The position numbers and the translations under genes were made by a program. 51,150 bases of DNA from Streptosporangium subroseum. GTDB lineage: Bacteria; Actinomycetota; Actinomycetes; Streptosporangiales; Streptosporangiaceae. The notes under the pieces were generated by a model. It did no database searches, was not told the DNA's origin, and was given only the letters and a program-made list of their open reading frames with translations. Every line of letters begins with the position of its first letter. Position 1 is the first letter of the stretch. Shown here one piece after another: positions 7,888 through 15,780 of this stretch. The stretch covers positions 1 to 51,150 of the forward strand of contig NZ_FZOD01000069.1 in the NCBI RefSeq assembly GCF_900188345.1. The letters run 5' to 3'.

Positions 7888-8694
7888 GTGACGTACAGTA
7901 CCCGAATCGTCAGTGCCCTCGCGGTCCTCGCCGCCCTTGCCCTCGCCGGATGCTCCGATGACGACAAGCAGGCCGTCGCCGCGCTCAAACCGCTCGCGGT
8001 CAAGGAACAGGCCTCGTCCATCGTCAAGGGCGACGAGGGGTATGTGGTGAACTGGGCCGGAGTGCTCGCCAACCGTAACCCCTGGCACTTTGGCGAGCAC
8101 ACGGTGGCCACGGTGGTCGCGAAGGACGCCGCGGGCAAGGAGGTCGTCCGGCTGGAGCAGCCGCTGGACGCCGTGCCGCCCGCCGACTCGCTCTCCTTCA
8201 GCGGCCAGGTGGTCGCCGCCGAGAAGCCCACCACCGTGAGCATTCAGTATCGCCCGGCGCAGTGGCATCAGGCGGGCCGGATCGTCTCGTCCTTCCTGCA
8301 CTTCCCGGTCTCCGACGTGCTGACCGACAACAAGGACGGCAGCTACCTGATCACCGGATACGTCGGCACGCCCTACCGGCGGCCGGCCGAGAGTCTGGCG
8401 GTCACCGCACTCCTGCGGGACAAGGCGGGCAAGCTTCTCGGCGGGGGAAGCACGTTCGTGGAGGACGTCCGGCCCGGGGAGAAGCGGCGCTTCATCCTGC
8501 AGATCAAGAGCGTCCCGGACACCAGCAAGATCGCCACGGCGGAGGTGACCGCGCGCACCTGGGGATCGAGCAGCCGTCCCTACGAGGAACTGGCCAAGGG
8601 CGGTGTCGCTCCCATGCACATCGTCAAGCCGACCACGGCGCCGTTCGTCAAGGACAGGGGCAGGACGACGCTCACCGGTGACAGCCGTCCGTGA
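7888..8694 (+). CDS. Hypothetical lipoprotein
   Basis: A 268-residue protein with a lipoprotein signal: MTYSTRIVSALAVLAALA followed by the lipobox LAGC, Cys22. The mature part has no cysteines or obvious catalytic motif and contains alternating strand-like segments, as in small beta-sandwich domains found on cell-surface lipoproteins (fold inference). The start is a GTG at 7888 with a weak ribosome site. The stop overlaps the next ORF at GTGA. Function unknown. Confidence 0.7.
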   Translation: MTYSTRIVSALAVLAALALAGCSDDDKQAVAALKPLAVKEQASSIVKGDEGYVVNWAGVLANRNPWHFGEHTVATVVAKDAAGKEVVRLEQPLDAVPPADSLSFSGQVVAAEKPTTVSIQYRPAQWHQAGRIVSSFLHFPVSDVLTDNKDGSYLITGYVGTPYRRPAESLAVTALLRDKAGKLLGGGSTFVEDVRPGEKRRFILQIKSVPDTSKIATAEVTARTWGSSSRPYEELAKGGVAPMHIVKPTTAPFVKDRGRTTLTGDSRP

Positions 8695-9053
8695 CCGTGG
8701 CGCATGCCGTACGGCGAGGCGGGGCCGGTGTGTCTCGTCCCGGAAGGACCGGCGGTCCTCGATCGCCGTTGAGGTTGTCGAGGGTCCTGCCGGTCTCGCT
8801 GATCATGCTGCTGTCGCCGGGCTGCGGCCGCATCATGGTCACGCAGAGTGACGGGGCGTCGCAGATGCCCAGCGTCACGGTGATGTCGATTCCCTCGCCG
8901 TCGGCCTCGGTGACGCTCGCCCCCACGCCGGTCCCGAGCGGCAACCTGCCGCCCAGGCGGCCGGTGGCGGACACTGCCTTTGTCCGGCCCGGAACTCCGC
9001 TCTCCGGTGATCTCGACCGGAGGCCGCCGCGCACCATTGATTCGGGCAAATAA
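8691..9053 (+). CDS. Small putative lipoprotein
   Basis: A 120-residue ORF whose GTG overlaps the preceding stop (GTGA). A hydrophobic stretch (SRVLPVSLIMLLSPGCG) ends in a lipobox-like SPGC, after which the chain is rich in Pro, Ser, Thr and Val. This looks like a lipoprotein with a disordered extracytoplasmic tail. The first 25-30 residues are unusual for a signal peptide, so translation may begin later, for instance at an in-frame TTG or GTG near 8730-8780. No family recognised. The opposite strand also has a long ORF here, so coding is less certain. Confidence 0.45.
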   Translation: MTVAHAVRRGGAGVSRPGRTGGPRSPLRLSRVLPVSLIMLLSPGCGRIMVTQSDGASQMPSVTVMSIPSPSASVTLAPTPVPSGNLPPRRPVADTAFVRPGTPLSGDLDRRPPRTIDSGK

Positions 9054-9185
9054 CTGTTTATCCATATTTTTGAGTGCAAGCCGTACGGCATTTTTTGCAG
9101 ATCATTCTGACGCGACGAAGATAATTGATGTCACTATATGGAAACGACTGGAACTTTTAGTTACTAATCATTTACCTTCTGTCAC

Positions 9186-11090
9186 ATGAATGACAGTGTC
9201 CTGGTCGAAGCCTTGCGTGCACGCGATCCGGGTGCCCTCGCCGCGCTTTACGACACGTATGCCGAGAGCATCTACAGATACTGCTGGTCAATGGTGGGCA
9301 CTCCAGACGCCGCCCAGGTGGCGCTCCGCGACACTCTGATCGCGGCCGAGGCCCATATTCGAGAGCTTGCCGATCCCGATCGGCTGGAGGTGTGGCTGTA
9401 CGCACTCGCTCGGGGGGAGTGCGTACGGCGCAACCTCACCATGGGCATCGATCCGATGGTCGCGGGCCCGGTGCTCGCCGGCGCCGATGACGCCGATCTG
9501 CGCGTCATGGCCTGGAACGCCACCCAGAGCCTTTCGCCCAAGGATCGGGAGGTCCTCGAGCTGACCTGCCGGCACGGCCTGACCGTCACCGACCTCGCCG
9601 CAGTACTGAGAGTCACGGTGAAGACCGCCGGCGCGCTGTACGAACTGGCTCGGGAGCGGCTGCGTGACGTGGTCACCGCCGAGGTCCTCGTCCGCAAGGG
9701 GCCGTACGACTGCGTGAGCCGGGCCCAGATGTCGACCGGCTTCTCCGGCGAGCTCACCTCGGAGACGCGCGAGCGGGTGATCCGCCACGTGAACCGCTGT
9801 GACATCTGCGCGCCGCACCGGGTCAGGCAGGTCTCCGCCGGCAAGGTCTTCGAGCTGCTGCCCGTGGTCGCGCTGCCGAAGACGTTGCGCGTGCGGGTGA
9901 TGAGCTGCTTCGTCGATCCCGAGCTCGTCCCCTACCGTCGCTACGTCGCCCGCAGGGTCGGCCTTCTTGACGCCGCCGGGTTTCCCGCCGACGGGATTCG
10001 CCGGAAGTATCGCCGGCCTTATGCGATGGCCGGTGCGGCGGCTGCGGTCGCTGCGGTCGCCGCCATCGCGATGATCTTTCCCTACCTTGCGGGCAGGCCT
10101 GGCGAGGTGATCGTCGGCATCGCCTCGGGCACGCCGTCGGCCGCGGTGGAACCACCGGGCATCCGTCTGCCGTGGGATCCCGAGCCCAACGAGACCCCCA
10201 TGACGCTGGAGCCGATCGACGAGAGGGTTTCCGCCTATCCGGTCGGCTCCGTCGGGGCGAGGGGGCCGATGACCGCCACCAGGCCCGTCTTCGAGATCGA
10301 CCGGAGCACCCCCGCAGGTTCCGGCCCGGCCGACCGGCCGTCCGTGAACCCTCCCCGGCCCACCGGCAAGCCGGACGACTCTCCCCGGCCCACCGGCAAG
10401 CCGGACGGCGGACCGGTCAGACCGGGCGGCAGGCCGGACGCGCCGGTGGTGACACCCGTGGAGCCGCCCAGGCCCAATGGTCCGGACAGTCCGGTCTGGC
10501 CGACGTTGCCGGGACCCTCCCGGACGGGTTCGCCGGACAGGCACCACCAGCCGCGTGACCATCAGGGACACAGGTCGGCCCCCCACCGCTGCGTGAGCAC
10601 TCCCAAGCCGTCGAACCCGCACTCCGGGCCGTCGAATCCGCGCGCCTGGGGCTCGCATCCGCATCGCAGGGGTTCAAAACCGGTCTCGACCGCTCCCCGG
10701 CCGGTTCCGGCGGACCCGGCCCCGAGGAGTCCGAGGAACCCGGCTCCGAAGAACCCAGGCCCGCGGACCGAAACCCCGAAGAACCCGACCCCGAAGAACC
10801 CGACCCCGAGAAGCGAAACCCCGAAGAACCCGACCCCGAGGAACGACGCCCCGAGGAGTGAGACCCCGAAGAACCCGGTCCCGAGGAACGACGCCCCGAG
10901 GAATCCGGCCCCGGCGAATCCGAACCCTCGCTCGCACGAGAGGCCGAAGCCGAACGCTCCCGACCCCGCCCCGGCGAACCCGAACCCGCAGCCTCCCACC
11001 CGCTCCGACCCGCCCGCCTCACCGGGCCGGCCGACGACCGCGCCAACCGAGCAGCCGTCCTCGGCCTCCGGCCCGGAGCCGATGGCCTGA
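9186..11090 (+). CDS. Sigma factor fused to zinc anti-sigma motif, membrane segment and proline-rich tail
   Basis: A 634-residue protein. Residues about 1-75 resemble sigma region 2 (LAALYDTYAESIYRYCW) and about 110-165 region 4 (LSPKDREVLELTCRHG, then a helix-turn-helix). A His-x3-Cys-x2-Cys motif follows (H201, C205, C208; RHVNRCDIC), the core of zinc anti-sigma domains. One membrane segment lies at about 279-303. The rest, about 330 residues, is Pro/Asn/Lys/Arg-rich with repeats such as PKNPTPKNP and PRPTGKPD. The predicted topology puts sigma and zinc parts inside and the tail outside, in the wall. The start ATG follows an AT-rich promoter region. ECF groups with C-terminal extensions are known. 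The next gene is a wall hydrolase, suggesting an envelope role. It may be a degenerate sigma acting as a sensor. Confidence 0.75.
   Translation: MNDSVLVEALRARDPGALAALYDTYAESIYRYCWSMVGTPDAAQVALRDTLIAAEAHIRELADPDRLEVWLYALARGECVRRNLTMGIDPMVAGPVLAGADDADLRVMAWNATQSLSPKDREVLELTCRHGLTVTDLAAVLRVTVKTAGALYELARERLRDVVTAEVLVRKGPYDCVSRAQMSTGFSGELTSETRERVIRHVNRCDICAPHRVRQVSAGKVFELLPVVALPKTLRVRVMSCFVDPELVPYRRYVARRVGLLDAAGFPADGIRRKYRRPYAMAGAAAAVAAVAAIAMIFPYLAGRPGEVIVGIASGTPSAAVEPPGIRLPWDPEPNETPMTLEPIDERVSAYPVGSVGARGPMTATRPVFEIDRSTPAGSGPADRPSVNPPRPTGKPDDSPRPTGKPDGGPVRPGGRPDAPVVTPVEPPRPNGPDSPVWPTLPGPSRTGSPDRHHQPRDHQGHRSAPHRCVSTPKPSNPHSGPSNPRAWGSHPHRRGSKPVSTAPRPVPADPAPRSPRNPAPKNPGPRTETPKNPTPKNPTPRSETPKNPTPRNDAPRSETPKNPVPRNDAPRNPAPANPNPRSHERPKPNAPDPAPANPNPQPPTRSDPPASPGRPTTAPTEQPSSASGPEPMA
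10349..10409. repeat. Two-copy 30-bp tandem repeat in the sigma-fusion gene
   Basis: CCCCGGCCCACCGGCAAGCC and its flanking GGACG occur twice in tandem with a 30-bp period. The repeat is in frame and encodes two PRPTGKPD units in the extracytoplasmic tail. Confidence 0.75.
10720..10990. repeat. Degenerate Pro-Lys-Asn-encoding repeat array
   Basis: Short imperfect units based on CCGAAGAACCCG and CCGAGGAACGAC recur over about 250 bases in the sigma-fusion gene. They encode PKNPTPKNP, PRSETPKNP and PRNDAPRN runs. The units keep the reading frame (multiples of 3) and give an elongated, basic, wall-spanning stalk by composition. Confidence 0.75.
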
Positions 11091-11204
11091 CGGAAAGCCT
11101 CGCGGTGCCTATCCCCAAAATTACGTTACGTGTGCTACATGTGTGCGGAGAGTGACTGAGGGGAATTCTGAGTAGACCGGTTGCCCGCATTAACCCCCAG
11201 CGGA

Positions 11205-11230
11205 CCGCATCAATACGTATTGATATGCGG
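11205..11230. promoter_or_regulatory. 16-bp perfect palindrome upstream of the NlpC/P60 gene
   Basis: ATCAATACGTATTGAT (11209-11224) is a perfect palindrome, and CCGCAT (11205-11210) with ATGCGG (11225-11230) gives an alternative longer pairing. It lies 54 bases before the likely ATG at 11278. A further CAATAC occurs at 11251-11256. This is a candidate operator or 5' UTR hairpin. The half-site CAATAC/GTATTG also forms the palindrome at 5977-5988 in the opposite arrangement. Confidence 0.5.
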
Positions 11231-11277
11231 CGCTGCATAGCGGTGTGCGGCAATACGGGAATTCGGGGGGTAAACGC

Positions 11278-12549
11278 ATGCATTTCACTGTTAAAGGGCG
11301 TCGTCGCGCGCTTGCCAGAAGGCGTCGTCGTGTCGCGGTGGTCGCCGGCCTGGGCCTGTCCTGCTGCCTAATCGCCGGTGCGGGTGTTCCGGCCGACATC
11401 GTGCTGCGCGGAAGGCCCGGCCCATCGGCCGACGAGGTCGCCGAAGCCAGGTCCGAGGCCCGTGAGCGGAGCAAGCAGCTGAGCACGACCACGGTCATGC
11501 TCGCCGAGGCACAGGCGAACCTCGAAGGACTGGTCGCCGAGGCTGAGAAGCTCATCGAGGCCTACAACGGCGAGCGGGTCAAGACCGTCAACGCGCAGAA
11601 GCTCTTCGAGCAGGCGAGCAAGCGGGCCACCGACGCCGGGGCACAGGTGGAGGAGTCCCGCGAAGCGGTGGCCGCGATCACCGCCCAGAGCTACGGCGGA
11701 TTGGATCTCGCCCAGCCGATGATGGCCATGATGGCCGACCTCGGCGGCTCCATGGACCAGAACTACCTGCATCGGGCCAGCATCCTGGCCCACATGGGCG
11801 GCGGCCACGCCGAGATGCTCAAGCAGCTACGCGACTCGCAGGAGGTCTTCGCCATCCTCCAGGGCCAGGCCGAGGAGGCCTACGCCGACCAGCGGGAGGC
11901 CGAGGAGCGGGCGGCGGCGGCGAAGAAGGCGGCCGAGGAGGCCGTGGCCAGACAGCTCGCGGCGACCCACCGGATCAAGCAGGAGCAGGCGCTGCTGGCG
12001 CGGCAGGCGGACGAGGCACGCAGCACCGCCGACCGGCTCGCAAGGGAGCGGGCGGCGGAGGTCGAGAGGGCCAGGCTCGCCAGAGAGCGCGCCGCGCAGG
12101 AAAGGCGCCAGGCCGCGGCGGTGGTGCGTGAGACGGCGCGGATGGGTGCGTCCGCGGGGGTGTCGGCGCTGGGCACGGCGTCGTCCAGGGGAGACATCGC
12201 CGCCGACTGGGCGCTCGGCCAGCTCAACAAGCCGTACGTGTGGGCGGCCGCCGGCCCCGACACCTTCGACTGTTCCGGCCTGACCATGCGGGCGTGGGAG
12301 CAGGTCGGGATCACGCTGGACCACTGGACCGGCACCCAGTGGACCGCGGGCCCGCACGTGCCGACCAGCCAGCTCAGCCGGGGCGACCTGCTCTTCTTCG
12401 GCCGGATCACGCAGAATCCCGGTGACATCCACCATGTGGGGATCTACGTCGGCAAGGGGCTGATGGTGCATGCTCCGCAGACGGGTGACGTGGTTCGGGT
12501 CGCACCGATGTGGCGCAGCGATTTTGTCGGTGCGACCCGCCCCGCCTGA
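11278..12549 (+). CDS. Secreted NlpC/P60 peptidoglycan endopeptidase with coiled coil
   Basis: A 423-residue exported hydrolase. The basic N-terminus and hydrophobic segment (VAVVAGLGLSCCLIAGAGV, about 18-36) form a signal sequence. A long helical coiled coil spans about 45-300, rich in Ala, Glu, Arg and Gln. The C-terminal NlpC/P60 domain (about 310-423) has the catalytic Cys in FDCSGLTMRAW, the His in HHVGIYVG and the polar third residue near MVHAPQTGD. Such enzymes cut D-Glu/diaminopimelate bonds in wall peptides, and the coiled coil usually restrains activity (RipA-like). I chose the ATG at 11278, 7 bases after GGGGGG. A paralogue lies at 41326-42375. Confidence 0.86.
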   Translation: MHFTVKGRRRALARRRRRVAVVAGLGLSCCLIAGAGVPADIVLRGRPGPSADEVAEARSEARERSKQLSTTTVMLAEAQANLEGLVAEAEKLIEAYNGERVKTVNAQKLFEQASKRATDAGAQVEESREAVAAITAQSYGGLDLAQPMMAMMADLGGSMDQNYLHRASILAHMGGGHAEMLKQLRDSQEVFAILQGQAEEAYADQREAEERAAAAKKAAEEAVARQLAATHRIKQEQALLARQADEARSTADRLARERAAEVERARLARERAAQERRQAAAVVRETARMGASAGVSALGTASSRGDIAADWALGQLNKPYVWAAAGPDTFDCSGLTMRAWEQVGITLDHWTGTQWTAGPHVPTSQLSRGDLLFFGRITQNPGDIHHVGIYVGKGLMVHAPQTGDVVRVAPMWRSDFVGATRPA

Positions 12550-12552
12550 CGG

Positions 12553-13050
12553 CTAGTGCTTGTTGTACTCCTGGTCCTGGGCGCGCTTGATGGAGCGCAC
12601 GATCTCCTCTTCGGCCTCGACCCGGCCGACCCAGTTGGCGCCCTCGACGGACTTGCCGGGCTCCAGATCCTTGTAGACCTCGAAGAAGTGCTGGATCTCC
12701 AGGCGGTCGAACTCCGGGACGTGATGGATGTCGCGGATGTGCTCATGCCGGGGGTCGGTGGCGGGAACGCAGAGGACCTTGTCGTCTCCGCCCTTCTCAT
12801 CGGTCATGCGGAACATGCCGACGGTGCGGCACTTGATGAGACAGCCGGGGAAGGTCGGCTCCTGGAGTAGTACCAGGGCGTCGAGGGGGTCGCCGTCCTC
12901 GCCGAGGGTGTTCTCGATGAAGCCGTAGTCGGCGGGGTACTGCGTGGAGGTGAAGAGCATCCGATCGAGCCGGATCCGTCCTGACTCGTGGTCCACCTCG
13001 TACTTGTTCCGTTGCCCTTTGGGAATCTCAACGAGAACGTCGAACTCCAC
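12553..13050 (-). CDS. ppa: Inorganic pyrophosphatase, family I
   Basis: A 165-residue soluble enzyme that hydrolyses pyrophosphate to phosphate and so drives biosynthetic reactions. The family I metal-binding signature GEDGDPLDALVL is present, as are EIPKGQRNKYEVD near the N-terminus and YPADYGFIENT. I chose the GTG at 13050 (start MEFDVLVEIPKG, typical of the family) because GGAGGA lies 6 bases upstream; a TTG at 13068 would add six residues. It is convergent with the NlpC/P60 gene, with stops only a few bases apart, and divergent from the PBP4 gene. Confidence 0.95.
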   Translation of the reverse strand: MEFDVLVEIPKGQRNKYEVDHESGRIRLDRMLFTSTQYPADYGFIENTLGEDGDPLDALVLLQEPTFPGCLIKCRTVGMFRMTDEKGGDDKVLCVPATDPRHEHIRDIHHVPEFDRLEIQHFFEVYKDLEPGKSVEGANWVGRVEAEEEIVRSIKRAQDQEYNKH

Positions 13051-13134
13051 CGCGGTTCCTCCGCTCAAGCCCCCGGGTGCACCCGGTTGGGCGTTAATGT
13101 CTCGTAGGCGTTAATAACACCTGTTTGGATAACG

Positions 13135-14541
13135 ATGATGAGAGGTTGGCGGCAAATGTGGCGTGAGCGGTGGGTGGCCCTGGTCACTCTCGTCCTGCTG
13201 CAACTGGTCGCCGTCACGGCCGGGTTCTACCTGCTCACCAGCAACGAGCTGATACCGCAGAAGTCCAAACCGGTCGCTTCGGCTAAGCCGTCTCCCATTC
13301 CGATCATCACCGCAGGTCCGGTGCTGGCCGCACGGGGGAACGGACCTCTCCCTGCCAAGGGTACTTTGGCTGGACGGCTGACCGAGGCGCTGGGGGACCC
13401 CGCGCTGGGCGACCGCGTCGGAGCCGTGGTCCTCGACGCCGAGACGGGCGCCACGCTGTTCGACAGCGGCGCCCGCGTGGGAATCACCCCCGCCTCCACC
13501 ACCAAGCTCGTCACCGCGGTCGCCTCGCTGGCCTCCCTGGGACCCGACGCCAGACTGAGCACCCGCGTGGTGCGCGGCTCCTCGCCCAACTCGATCATCC
13601 TGGTCGGCGGCGGCGACCCCACCCTGGCGGGTCCCAGGTCGTCGGGGGATCCTCTCTACTACCCCAGGCCGACCTCGCTGGCCTCCCTCGCCGGGCTCAC
13701 GGCCAAGGCGCTCAAGGCCGCGGGGGTCACCAAGGTGACGGTGGCCTACGACGACTCCCTCTACACCGGACCGCGCACCGCCTCGACCTGGAAGCCCAAC
13801 TACGTACCCGAGGGCAGCGTCGCCCCCGTCACGGCGCTCATGGTCGACGAGGGCAGGGTCTCTCCGGGCAGCCACCAGCGGGTCTCCGACCCCTCCCGGG
13901 TGGCGCACGGGGCGTTCGTGTCGCAGCTGTCGAAGTACGGGATCACGGTCTCCCAGTCCGACAGGCGGTCCAAGGCCCCGGCGGGCGCCCAGGAGATCGC
14001 CCGGGTCGACTCCCCGCCGGTCTACGCCCTGGTCGAGCGCGCCCTGACGCTCAGCGACAACGACCTCAGCGAGGCCCTGGCCAGGCAGGTCGCCCTCAAG
14101 GAGGGCAAGCCCGCCTCCTTCGAGGGCGCCGTGGCGGCCGTTCACCAGGTGCTGACCCGGATCGGTGCGGACGAGGGCGTGCAGATCTTCGACGGCTGCG
14201 GGCTGTCCCCCAAGAACCGCATCACCCCGGCGGGACTGGCCCGCCTGGTCGCGACGGCGGCCTCCCCGCGCAACCCCGGCCTCCACCCGATCATCAGCGG
14301 CATGCCCGTCGCCGGGTTCAGCGGCACCATCGGGCACCGGTTCGGCAAAAGTCACTCCGTCTACGGTCTGATCCGCGCCAAGACGGGAACTCTGGACGGA
14401 GTCAACACCCTGGCGGGCGTGACCACCACGAGAGAAGGCCGTCTGGTGACCTTCGCGTTCATGGCGGACGACGTCCCACCCGGCTGGGGCAAGGCGGAGG
14501 CGGCTCTCGACAGGCTTGCCGCGACCGTCGCCGCCGGGTGA
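13135..14541 (+). CDS. dacB: D-alanyl-D-alanine carboxypeptidase/endopeptidase, PBP4 type (peptidase S13)
   Basis: A 468-residue wall enzyme with an N-terminal membrane anchor or signal (VALVTLVLLQLVAVTAGFYLL, about 12-32). The three penicillin-binding motifs are present: SxxK in PASTTKLVT (about Ser121), SxN in LSDNDLSEAL (about Ser307) and KTG in AKTGTLDG (about Lys416). This set and the length match class C low-molecular-weight PBPs, which trim stem peptides in peptidoglycan. The start ATG at 13135 follows a short AT-rich promoter region shared with ppa; an in-frame ATG at 13138 is also possible. The stop at 14541 is close to the next gene, so co-transcription is likely. Confidence 0.92.
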   Translation: MMRGWRQMWRERWVALVTLVLLQLVAVTAGFYLLTSNELIPQKSKPVASAKPSPIPIITAGPVLAARGNGPLPAKGTLAGRLTEALGDPALGDRVGAVVLDAETGATLFDSGARVGITPASTTKLVTAVASLASLGPDARLSTRVVRGSSPNSIILVGGGDPTLAGPRSSGDPLYYPRPTSLASLAGLTAKALKAAGVTKVTVAYDDSLYTGPRTASTWKPNYVPEGSVAPVTALMVDEGRVSPGSHQRVSDPSRVAHGAFVSQLSKYGITVSQSDRRSKAPAGAQEIARVDSPPVYALVERALTLSDNDLSEALARQVALKEGKPASFEGAVAAVHQVLTRIGADEGVQIFDGCGLSPKNRITPAGLARLVATAASPRNPGLHPIISGMPVAGFSGTIGHRFGKSHSVYGLIRAKTGTLDGVNTLAGVTTTREGRLVTFAFMADDVPPGWGKAEAALDRLAATVAAG

Positions 14542-14583
14542 TTGCCGGTCCGATGCGCGCGACTCGGAAGGAGACCACGTACG

Positions 14584-15687
14584 GTGGACGGTATGCAGGT
14601 GATCGACTGGGATCTTGCCGTAGCGACCGGAACGCGCCTGGTGCGCCCCGGACCGCAAGTGAGCCGAGAGGAGGCCCGGCAGGCGGTCGCGGATTTGCGA
14701 CGCCTCTCCCGTGTGGCCGAAGGGCACGTCCGTGAGTTCACCCGAATCGATACCGAGACCGCGCCGCAGCCCGCGACCATCGTCGACAGACCAGGCTGGA
14801 TCAAGGCCAACGTCGACGGTTTCCGGGTGGTGCTGGAGCCGCTGACCACGCGGATGGCGGAGCGCAGGGACCAGACGCCGGCGATCGTGAGCGCCGTGGG
14901 ATCGCGCGTCACCGGGGTCGAGGTCGGCGCGGTGCTGGCCTTCCTGGCCTCCCGCGTCCTCGGGCAGTACGAGCTCTTCCTTCCGCCCGACCCGTCGGGT
15001 AAGGAGGCCGCCGGCCGCCTCACCCTGGTCGCGCCCAACATCGTGAACGCCGAACACGAGCTCAACGTCAACCCCCAGGACTTCCGCCTCTGGGTCTGCC
15101 TCCACGAGGAGACCCACCGGGTGCAGTTCACCGGGGTCCCCTGGCTGCGGGAGTATGTCCGCTCCCAGATGACCGAGTTCCTTCTCGCCTCCGACATCGA
15201 CCTGCCCACGCTCCTCGGCCGGCTCCGATCGGCCGCCGACGCGGTCGCCGAGGTCGTCAAGGGCGGCGACGGCAACCTGATCGACGCCATCCAGACGCCC
15301 GAGCAGAAGGTGATCCTCGACCGGCTCACCGCGGTGATGACCCTCGTCGAGGGCCACGGCGACTACGTCATGGACGCGGTCGGGCCGTCGGTGGTCCCCT
15401 CGGTCGCCGACATTCGCGCCAAGTTCCACCACCGGCGCGAGGGCGGCTCCCGCCTCGACCGCATGATCCGCAAGCTGCTCGGCGTCGATCTCAAGATGAA
15501 GCAGTACGCCGAGGGCTCCGCCTTCGTCCGCACGGTCGTCGACCGCGCGGGAATGGACGGCTTCAACAAGGTCTGGACCTCCCCGGAGACCCTTCCGGAC
15601 CAGGAGGAGATCAAGCATCCCGAGCGCTGGATCGCCAGAGTGATCGGCGCACCGGCTCTTCCGGAGGCCAGCGGCACCACCGGCTGA
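14584..15687 (+). CDS. Zinc-dependent metalloprotease, DUF2342 family
   Basis: A protein of about 367 residues with the HExxH zinc motif HEETHRVQF (about residues 175-183). Its flanks (LNVNPQDFRLWVCLHEETH) match the DUF2342 family of actinobacteria, often labelled a coenzyme F420 biosynthesis-associated putative hydrolase. The substrate is unknown. Start is a GTG at 14584 with AAGGAG 10 bases upstream; the ATG at 14593 (MQVIDWDLAV) is the alternative. It lies between dacB and tilS, an arrangement I recognise as common in actinobacteria, and probably belongs to the same transcript. Confidence 0.83.
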   Translation: MDGMQVIDWDLAVATGTRLVRPGPQVSREEARQAVADLRRLSRVAEGHVREFTRIDTETAPQPATIVDRPGWIKANVDGFRVVLEPLTTRMAERRDQTPAIVSAVGSRVTGVEVGAVLAFLASRVLGQYELFLPPDPSGKEAAGRLTLVAPNIVNAEHELNVNPQDFRLWVCLHEETHRVQFTGVPWLREYVRSQMTEFLLASDIDLPTLLGRLRSAADAVAEVVKGGDGNLIDAIQTPEQKVILDRLTAVMTLVEGHGDYVMDAVGPSVVPSVADIRAKFHHRREGGSRLDRMIRKLLGVDLKMKQYAEGSAFVRTVVDRAGMDGFNKVWTSPETLPDQEEIKHPERWIARVIGAPALPEASGTTG

Positions 15688-15780
15688 CCCTCTTTTCCGG
15701 AGGCCGGCGACGCCACGGACCGGCTCGGCCGCCGACGGTGGAAGGCGCCGTCGGCCGGTCCGAGGCCGGACAATGGCGGG

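Noticed and set aside
6151..8619. Minus-strand open frame of 822 codons opposite the ABC-F gene
   Set aside because: Shadow of the ABC-F and lipoprotein genes; no recognised motif and no ribosome site.
10562..10999. Minus-strand Gly/Phe-rich repetitive frame
   Set aside because: Mirror image of the Pro/Asn-rich repeats of the sigma-fusion gene; repeats of a real gene read backwards.
11091..11277. c-di-AMP riboswitch before the first NlpC/P60 gene
   Set aside because: None of the aptamer cores seen at 42393-42536 occurs here.
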